The position numbers were made by a program, and so were the translations under genes. Of a stretch of 64,000 nt of DNA, positions 34,353 to 41,446 are shown in pieces. The notes beneath the pieces are model-generated. The model did not search any database, was not told the origin of the DNA, and saw only the letters and a program-made list of their open reading frames with translations. Numbering within the stretch: the first letter of the stretch is position 1; every line of letters starts with the position of its first letter. Origin of the DNA: Streptomyces subrutilus (GTDB lineage Bacteria; Actinomycetota; Actinomycetes; Streptomycetales; Streptomycetaceae); the NCBI RefSeq assembly GCF_008704535.1, contig NZ_CP023701.1, positions 124,001 through 188,000 of the forward strand, written 5' to 3'.

Positions 34353-36296
34353 TCACACACCCCGCACCGGACACCGCCCCCCGCCCGAACCCCGAACCGA
34401 CCCGCCGTCCACCACGACACCACCCCCGACCACGTCCCCGGCATCCACACCGACACCGACACCGGCCCCGGCATCCACACCGTCCCCGACCCCGGCCTCG
34501 ACCACGGCCTCGACGCCGACACCGGCCCCGGCATCGACGCCGACGACCCCGGGACCGGATACGGGACCGGCACCAGAACCGGACGCCGCGCCCGGCCCCG
34601 CGCCCGAACCCGTGTCGGGCACCTGCACCGAGACCGGCACCGGAGCCCGCACGTGCACCACCCCCGGCACCCGCTCCCCGACCGGCCCGGCAACCACACC
34701 CGCACCCCGCACCTCGACCCGCACCACAGAACCCCCCGCACCCCCGGCCACACCCACCCCGGCACCCGCACCGGCCCCTGCCCGCACACCCGCACCGACG
34801 CCAAAACCGACGTCACCCTCCACACCGCCTCCCGAACCGAAGCCGGAACCGGAACCGCCCCCCACGCCGGAGCCCGAGCCGGATCCGCCCCCCACCCGGT
34901 ATCCGGAGCCGGAGCCGGAGCCGCCCTCCACCCCGTATTCGGGGCCGGGGCCGCCCTCCACCCCGTATCCGGGGCCGGAGCCGCCCTCCACCCCGTATCC
35001 GGGGCCGGGGCCGGGGTCGGAGCCGGGGTCGGGATGCGGGGCGGCCTGGCGGCCCAGGACCACCGGCAGTTCACGCAGCCCGTTGGAGATGAACGACTCC
35101 ACCCGCGCCGGCCCGCGCCCCTCGCCCCCCACCCCCGGCGCCAGAGCCGCCTCGGGGAACCGGGTGAAGAACCGGCGCAACGCCACCACGCACTCCAGAC
35201 GGGCCAGCGTCGCCCCGGGGCAGTGGTGGGTCCCGTGACCGAACGACAGGTGCTGCGCCCGGGTGGAACGGGTGACGTCGAAACGGGCGGCGTCCGGGCC
35301 GTGGACGGCCGGATCACGACCGGCCGACGCGAAGGACACCAGAATCGGGTCACCCTGCGCGATCACCACACCCTCACCCATGTCGATGTCCTCGACCGCG
35401 AACCGCAACAGCCCGTACGCGGCCGGCGCCTCCACCCGCAACGACTCCTCCACCGCGTCCTGCCACGACGCCACCCCCGCCCGGACCAGCGCCAACTGAT
35501 CCGGAGCACGCAGCAGCTCATACAGAGCGGTGCTGATGAGATTGGCGGAGGTCTCATAACCCGCGGTGAACAGCAGAATCAGGTTGTCCAGGAGCTCCTT
35601 CTCACTGAACGGCGCCTCACCCCGCGCACCATCACGAGCCGTGATCAACGCACTCGTCAGATCAGGCCCCGGACTACGCCGGCGATGCGCCACCAGATCG
35701 GCCATCGTCGCATTGAGATCGGCAGTGTTGCGACGAGCGTCCTCGGCAGAGATCGCCGTGTCGAAGAACCCCTTGATGATCTTGTGGAGAGGCGCCCAGG
35801 ACCGCTCCGGAATCCCGAACAGCTCGAACACGATCCGAGTCGGCAGCTCATGCGCCAGCGCCGCCCGCAGATCCACCGCGCGACCCTCCCCGCCCACCCG
35901 GGCCAACCCGTCCAACAACTCCCCCACGACAGCCTCCACCCGCGGCCGCAGATCACTCACCCGCCGGGTCGTGAACGCGGCCGCCAACGGCCGCCGCAAC
36001 CGCGTGTGCTCCTCCCCGTACGCGGTGTGCATGTTCTGCACCGACACCCAGATCGCCAACGGCCAACGATCGTCCACCTCCCCACCCGCCCACGCCGGCC
36101 AATGCCGGTAGGCATCCTTCGACACCCGCGGATCCACCAGCAGACGCCGGATGTCCGCCTGCCGATTCACCGCCCAACCCCGCACCCCACCCGGCAACAC
36201 CACCGGCACCGCCGGACCCCGCCCACGGATCCACTCCGCCTCGGCATGCATCCGGACACCGGACACATCGATCTCCACAGGACACTGACGGTTCAT
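34353..36296 (-). CDS. Cytochrome P450 with long glycine-rich C-terminal tail
   Basis: A 647-residue protein. Residues 1-418 are a normal bacterial class I P450: I-helix LLFTAGYETSANL, ExxR as EESLR, and heme loop FGHGTHHCPGATLAR. Residues beyond about 418 (229 residues) are a repetitive Gly/Val/Pro/Ser tail (GVEGG and GPGPGYG units), absent from usual P450s of about 400 residues. The ATG at 36296 has GGGGGAG upstream. It is divergent from the AfsA-type gene and, like SrrO of the S. rochei butenolide system, could hydroxylate the signalling molecule; polyketide tailoring is the alternative. The tail probably arose by loss of the stop into repeat DNA and may not be functional. Confidence 0.87.
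   Translation of the reverse strand: MNRQCPVEIDVSGVRMHAEAEWIRGRGPAVPVVLPGGVRGWAVNRQADIRRLLVDPRVSKDAYRHWPAWAGGEVDDRWPLAIWVSVQNMHTAYGEEHTRLRRPLAAAFTTRRVSDLRPRVEAVVGELLDGLARVGGEGRAVDLRAALAHELPTRIVFELFGIPERSWAPLHKIIKGFFDTAISAEDARRNTADLNATMADLVAHRRRSPGPDLTSALITARDGARGEAPFSEKELLDNLILLFTAGYETSANLISTALYELLRAPDQLALVRAGVASWQDAVEESLRVEAPAAYGLLRFAVEDIDMGEGVVIAQGDPILVSFASAGRDPAVHGPDAARFDVTRSTRAQHLSFGHGTHHCPGATLARLECVVALRRFFTRFPEAALAPGVGGEGRGPARVESFISNGLRELPVVLGRQAAPHPDPGSDPGPGPGYGVEGGSGPGYGVEGGPGPEYGVEGGSGSGSGYRVGGGSGSGSGVGGGSGSGFGSGGGVEGDVGFGVGAGVRAGAGAGAGVGVAGGAGGSVVRVEVRGAGVVAGPVGERVPGVVHVRAPVPVSVQVPDTGSGAGPGAASGSGAGPVSGPGVVGVDAGAGVGVEAVVEAGVGDGVDAGAGVGVGVDAGDVVGGGVVVDGGSVRGSGGGRCPVRGV
34921..35010. 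repeat. 30-bp tandem repeat, three copies
   Basis: The unit beginning CCGCCCTCCACCCCGTAT is repeated exactly at 34921, 34951 and 34981, encoding ten-residue units of the P450 tail on the minus strand. Confidence 0.92.
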
Positions 36297-36358
36297 CACA
36301 CAGCACTCCCCCACGGACGGCGACACGGCATGCCCCGGAACGGACACCCGCCCAATCA

Positions 36359-36374
36359 AACCGCCCATCCGGTT
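36359..36374. promoter_or_regulatory. AACCG-N6-CGGTT inverted repeat before the P450 gene
   Basis: AACCG (36359-36363) and CGGTT (36370-36374) in an ATCAAACCG context resemble half of a GBL-receptor site, about 65 bp upstream of the P450 start. Weak match. Bases 36430-36700 to the right are C/A-rich low-complexity DNA without genes. Confidence 0.35.
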
Positions 36375-36713
36375 CTCGACTCACCGGCGGCGGCCCCGAG
36401 TCTGGCATCCGCCCCACCCCCTTGCCAATGGCCCACCAGGCCCACAACTCCCCCGCCCCACACGGCCACAGCCCAACCCCCACCCACCCCACACCCACCA
36501 CCGCCCCCGTCTGAACACCACATGCCGCCACCCTGTCCGACCGGCACACACGACCGGAAGACCACTTGCCACTTTGACCCCCCTCCCACCCGCCACCCCC
36601 ACCCACCCCCCACCCCGATATCCGCTGGTCGCCCCCTCCCCACACCCCCACGACACCCACCCCCACCCCCACACGACACCCCCGCCCACCACACACCCCC
36701 GTCAAGACCTTGC

Positions 36714-36740
36714 AAACAAAACCGGAGAGTCCGTATCTTG
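36714..36740. promoter_or_regulatory. GBL-receptor-like operator upstream of the AfsA-type gene
   Basis: AAACAAAACCGG followed by AGAGTCCGTATCTTG has the AAAC...ACCGG...GTxxGTxTTT layout of autoregulatory elements. It lies about 55 bp before the ATG of the synthase gene, where receptor binding would repress signal synthesis. Confidence 0.62.
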
Positions 36741-36795
36741 CGGAACGCGTGAGGAACCCCGACCCATCCGTCCAACGGCTCTGCGGGAGACGTCC

Positions 36796-37761
36796 ATGAC
36801 CATGCTCACGATCCGCGAGAACACCCCCCTGCTCCCCCCACCCGGAGCACCCCTGACCCGATGCAACCCCCTCCCCACCCCCACCCCCGCCCTGACCACC
36901 ACCGTCCCCCGCGAATACGTCCACCGCAGCTCACTCGCCGAGGTCTTCCTCACCGGCTGCCACCGCACCGGCGAACACACCTTCCACCTCACCGGACAAT
37001 GGCCCCGCGCCCACACCTTCTTCACCACCCCCGACCACACCCGCCACGACCCCGTCCAAGCCGGCGAAACCATCAGACAAACCGGCCTCTACCTCTGCCA
37101 CGCCCTCTACCACGTCCCCCTCACCCACAACGTCCTCCTCCACACCCTCGACTTCACCACCCACCCCCACCACATGCACATCGGCACCACCCCCACCGAC
37201 CTCCACATCACCGCCCACTGCACCAACACCACCCAAAAAGGCAACCGCTTCTCCGGCACCCTCCACACCACCATCCACCGCAACAACCACCCCATCGCCA
37301 CCGGCACCGCCCGCTTCACCTGCATCCCCCCACCACCTACCAACGCCTCCGCACCCCCCACCACACCACCCCCACCCACCCCTCCCCCGCCTCACCCCCA
37401 TCCCCCCCACACCGCCGGACGCCACCACCCCCACGACGTCGTCCTCGCCCCCACCAACCACCCCCACCACTGGCAACTCAACCCCGACCTCAACCACCCC
37501 ATCCTCTTCGAACACACAAACGACCACCACCCAGGCATGGTCCTCATCGAAGCCGCCCGCCAAGCCGCCCACGCCCTCCACCACCCCACCAACCCCACCT
37601 ACACCCCCACCACCCTCACCACCCAATTCCACCAATACGCCGAACTCCACACCCCCTGCTACATCACCGCCACCACCCCCACCCCCCACCACACCCACAT
37701 CACCGCCCACCAAAACAACAACCCCATCTTCACCACCACCCTCACCCACACCACCCCATAA
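36796..37761 (+). CDS. AfsA-family gamma-butyrolactone/butenolide synthase
   Basis: A 321-residue AfsA-type protein with two hotdog-like A-factor domains. The first holds PREYVHRSSLAEVFLTG and the second HPGMVLIEAARQAAHAL. These enzymes join a beta-ketoacyl chain to dihydroxyacetone phosphate, the first step to gamma-butyrolactones and related butenolides. A 30-residue Pro/His/Thr-rich linker separates the halves (about residues 180-215), and the whole gene has an unusual ACC/CAC bias giving high Thr and His. GGGAGACGTCC precedes the ATG. With the receptor at 33496 and the operator upstream it forms a complete signal-receptor pair. Confidence 0.93.
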   Translation: MTMLTIRENTPLLPPPGAPLTRCNPLPTPTPALTTTVPREYVHRSSLAEVFLTGCHRTGEHTFHLTGQWPRAHTFFTTPDHTRHDPVQAGETIRQTGLYLCHALYHVPLTHNVLLHTLDFTTHPHHMHIGTTPTDLHITAHCTNTTQKGNRFSGTLHTTIHRNNHPIATGTARFTCIPPPPTNASAPPTTPPPPTPPPPHPHPPHTAGRHHPHDVVLAPTNHPHHWQLNPDLNHPILFEHTNDHHPGMVLIEAARQAAHALHHPTNPTYTPTTLTTQFHQYAELHTPCYITATTPTPHHTHITAHQNNNPIFTTTLTHTTP

Positions 37762-38396
37762 ACCCCACCCACCCCAACACCCCAACCCTCGAACAAACCC
37801 TCCCCAAGGAACACCACACCACCAACACCACCACCCTCCACCCACCCCCACAGACCACCACCCCCACACGCGCCACAGCCAGCCACAACACCCACGACAC
37901 CCCCAGCACCCGCACAGCACCCCGCACGAACACAGCACGAAACACGACCGCCACAGAGCCCGAGAGGTGAAGACAAACACCGGGACAACACCCCCACAGC
38001 CCGCACCCGGGGCCGGGGGCCGAAGACCGGGGGCACAGCTCCGCACCACCTCTCCGGCAACCCCTCACCCGACGAGCCAGTTCCACACCACCGAACCGGC
38101 GCAAGGGACCAGGTACCAGGTACCAGGTACCAGGGCCAGCGATCACCCACAAACGATCACAGACCCAAACCGCCAAGACCTCACTCGGTCAATCGGTCAC
38201 ACGACACCCGAAACAAACACCTCACCCCAACTCACGCCCCTGGCCCGATCCCACCCCCGACGCGGCCCGACCTCACACCGCAAACCCACCCACAACTCTC
38301 CTAACCGCCACTCCCAACCGACCGACCCACACCCCACCCCGACACCACCCCCACACCCCCAACACAACTAGTCACAGCACGTGTTACCTTCACGCG
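37762..38396. other. Gene-free spacer with 7-bp GGTACCA repeats
   Basis: No gene recognised. Three tandem CCAGGTA units lie at about 38108-38135. A likely promoter for the next gene ends in TGTTACCTTCACGCG directly before its ATG. Confidence 0.5.
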
Positions 38397-39176
38397 ATGA
38401 CCACGCCGGAACCCGGCCACCTCCTCCTGGCCAACAAAACAGCACTCATCACCGGGGCAAGCAGCGGCATCGGCGCAGCCACGGCACGCGTCTTCTGCCG
38501 CGAGGGCGCCAAAGTCACCCTCATCGCCCGCCGCGAACCTCAACTCGCCGCTCTCACCGAAGAACTCAACAACGCCGGCCACCAAGCTCAATACGTCATC
38601 GCCGACGTCACCAACCCCCACGACGTCAACCGCGCCGTCGCCGTCCACCTCGACGCCTACGGCCGCCTCGACACCGCCTTCAACAACGCCGGCACAGGCG
38701 CCACCCCCCAACCCATGCACCTCCTCGACGAGCACACCTACGACACCATCATGGACACCAACGTCCGCGGCATCTGGAACTGCATGCGCGCCGAAATACG
38801 CACCATGCTCACCACCGGCGGCGGCACCATCATCAACAACAGCAGCACCGCAGGCCTCGTCGCCACCCCCGTCACCGCCCCCTACATCGCCTCCAAACAC
38901 GCCGTCATCGGCTTCACCAAAGCCGCCGCCAACGAATACGCCCAACACAACATCCGCATCAATGCGATTGCCCCCGGCACTACCCGCACCGAGATGATCG
39001 ACGACTGGCTCAACACCGACCCCACCCTCGAACAAGCCCTCATCAACACCACCCCCCTCCCCCGCATCGCGACTCCCCAAGAGATCGCCGAAGCCACCGC
39101 CTTCCTCGCCAGCAACCGCGCCACCTTCATCCACGGCGCCACCCTCAGCATCGACGGAGGATGGACCACCCGATAG
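38397..39176 (+). CDS. Short-chain dehydrogenase/reductase
   Basis: A 259-residue classical SDR: cofactor loop TGASSGIGAATAR, NNAG, catalytic serine in NNSST, YIASK, and terminal SIDGGW. Like the AfsA gene it has ACC/CAC-biased codons. No Shine-Dalgarno sequence precedes the ATG, but TTACCT lies about 8 bp upstream, as in leaderless transcripts. In butyrolactone loci an SDR such as BarS1 reduces the C6 keto group of the signal; here that role is plausible because the gene lies next to the synthase. A polyketide tailoring role cannot be excluded. Confidence 0.88.
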   Translation: MTTPEPGHLLLANKTALITGASSGIGAATARVFCREGAKVTLIARREPQLAALTEELNNAGHQAQYVIADVTNPHDVNRAVAVHLDAYGRLDTAFNNAGTGATPQPMHLLDEHTYDTIMDTNVRGIWNCMRAEIRTMLTTGGGTIINNSSTAGLVATPVTAPYIASKHAVIGFTKAAANEYAQHNIRINAIAPGTTRTEMIDDWLNTDPTLEQALINTTPLPRIATPQEIAEATAFLASNRATFIHGATLSIDGGWTTR

Positions 39177-39924
39177 CACCCACAGCCAACCGTGGGCAGT
39201 CGGCAGCAGCAGGCAGACAGGCAGCAAACAGCGGGCAGGTCGGACGGATCGGACGACAGGCAGCACGACGACGGGGAACGCAGCGGGTCGGGCGGCGCCA
39301 CAGCGCGGCGGCACGGTGCGGTAGGCACGCGTGGTGCGGCGCAGCGGCAGACGTGCGGAACAGCGACGCCGTGCGATGTATGGAACCGCACGGTGCAGCA
39401 GCACCGTGCGACAGCCAAGGCGGACAGCATCGGCCGGATGACGGCGGGCGCAGCCGCGGTGCGGTACGCGCGGACGAGCAACGGACGGACGTTCAGCCAG
39501 GGCCGTGGAGTACGGCAGCCACACGCCACAAACGAACAGGCAGGACGCACAGGACCACGACCGCGCCGGCAACATCGAAGATCAGCAGGACGAGGGACAG
39601 CCCGGCCACGGTCCCGGCGTCAGGGCCGTCACCACCAGTGACCACCACCAGTGACGCGGACACCCCCACCGTCACAGGACACACACCGCATACCAGGAGC
39701 ATCAAGCACGCGAAGCGGCGCGCGACACTGACCGCGAGAGCGCCAATGGCACCACACCGCGCCGAGCAACACCGCGCGAGCATCCCCGCGCAGGAAGCAG
39801 GGCAGCGGGCCACAGAACCAACGCGACATGGCCGGCCGCCCCACCACTACCAGCACCTCACCCACAGGTGCAGCCGACAGGCATGAACCCCTCTGACAGG
39901 GGCCACGGCCGCCGACCGTCGGCG
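39177..39924. other. Gene-free spacer
   Basis: About 750 bases with G/A/C-rich low-complexity sequence and no ribosome site or recognisable protein in any frame. Confidence 0.45.
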
Positions 39925-40242
39925 TCACACGCCGCTGTCGATGCCCGTCACCGCGGGCGGCCCCAGCGGAGCGTCGCGCTCCGAAAAGCCCGAGCCCTCC
40001 AGCGCAGCGGCCGCCAAACTGAGCGCAGTGCCCTCCGCCGTCTTCTGGTTCGCCGCCTCCACCTCCAGCCGCAAGCAGAAGGTCCCGTCGTCGTTCACCT
40101 TCAGGAGGTCCAGGTCCTCCGCCTCGCCCAAGTCGGAGCGCGACGCGTCCACCGGACGCAGCCGGCGCACCAGCTCCGCGCGATCCGTGCTGCTGGCCTC
40201 CCTGATGAACGTGCCGGGAACGGTGATCACGTAAGCAGTCAC
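39925..40242 (-). CDS. Hypothetical protein (105 residues)
   Basis: Starts at GTG 40242 after an excellent GGAGGAGGAG ribosome site. The sequence is acidic and amphipathic: VTAYVITVPGTFIREASSTD at the N-terminus, a central DDGTFCLRLEVEAANQKTAEG and a C-terminus ending TGIDSGV. The mix of residues and codon pattern is that of a real gene, but I recognise no family and no motif. No membrane segment or signal peptide. It stands alone between two gene-poor stretches. Confidence 0.7.
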   Translation of the reverse strand: MTAYVITVPGTFIREASSTDRAELVRRLRPVDASRSDLGEAEDLDLLKVNDDGTFCLRLEVEAANQKTAEGTALSLAAAALEGSGFSERDAPLGPPAVTGIDSGV

Positions 40243-41446
40243 TGGTGACTCCTCCTCCTGTCGACGGACAGCCCGAAGGCCCTGTCCCTCCCCCGCGCAT
40301 GCCCCGCCCGCCGTTCCCGAATCGCGCCGCCGGCCGATCACCCGATGGGACGATACGACGCCCCGACGCCCGGACACCGCTCTCGCGGAATTTTCTCCGC
40401 TGCCCGGTTTGCTCGCCCCGGAGACGGCCATACGCGAGGTACGGGCGGCCTCGAGGTGAGCGGCGCGGTCCCCGTAGCCGATGCGAGCCGCGTAACGACA
40501 TCCCCCCGTCGTCACGCGACTCGCATCGGCGTTTCTCTCAGCGTCTCCGTCACCGTTTCCCGAGAGCCTCATCAGGGCCGGGGCCGGGAAGGGGGCCAAC
40601 ACCAGGGCCGGGACTGGGGAGAAGAACCAGGTCTCCCTCCAACTTTCCGCGCGTGGCCACCACTGCGTCCGCTCCACCCGGTCCCCGGCCCGTCGTCCAC
40701 CCATCGTGGTAGCCCTCGAAACCGACGCGGACGTGGTTGCCGCGGCACTGCTTGGGATCACACTTCTCGTCGCGCCCGATGCCGACGTACCGCCGTGCAC
40801 GCCGCCGTCCCCGAGGCCGCGGGCACCAAGGCTCCGCTGCCAGCGGCAACCGGCGCCTGTAGGCCTGCAGGGGCGTTCCTCGCACCACGGCAGCACGCCC
40901 CGTTCCTCGGCGTGTACCCGGGTGGCTTATCGGCGGGCGTACCTGGTCCTGTGACCAGCGTGGCACGGTCCTACGGGCCGCGCACGTCGCTGCCGGGGCC
41001 CGCCCGCCCCCTCGGCCGCGGGGGCGTCGCACGGCCACGGGCAGGCCACGACACCCGACCGTGTGCGCCTTGCCCGAAGGTTCTTCGACGGGGGTGCGAG
41101 GGGTGGGCGATGGGAATGGGGTGGAGGTGGGGCCGTACGCCTGCCCCGGGGGGGGTGGGGCATGCGTACGGCGCTCCACTGAGCGGGCCCTACCGACAGG
41201 GGGGGGCGTCGTGCGGCCCGCTGGATACGCGAGTGTCCCGCTTCTGCCCGACTAAACGAGGCTCGGACGAAAACTTTTCGCGGACCCCGTGCAGGAGGGT
41301 CGGGCCAGGCGCCGGGGGCCGGCTCGGAGACCGCGCGTCAGGCGGGCCTCAGCCCGAGTCGTTCGCCCGCCCCGAGCCGTTCGCCCGCCCTGACCCGGTC
41401 CCCGGACCCGCCCGGTCCCCGGACCCGCCCGGTCCCCCGGTCCCCG
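40243..41446. other. Gene-poor spacer with a long hairpin
   Basis: No convincing gene in about 1.2 kb. A nearly perfect 22-bp stem is formed by 40478-40499 (CCGATGCGAGCCGCGT...) and 40508-40529 (...ACGCGACTCGCATCGG) around an 8-base C-rich loop. A frame on the minus strand near 40690-40790 has a less biased composition (RYVGIGRDEKCDPKQC) and might be a fragment of a lost gene. Confidence 0.5.

Noticed and set aside
40550..41179. Minus-strand frame of 209 codons as a gene
   Set aside because: Mostly low-complexity; only a short stretch near 40,700-40,790 looks protein-like and no ribosome site or family was found.
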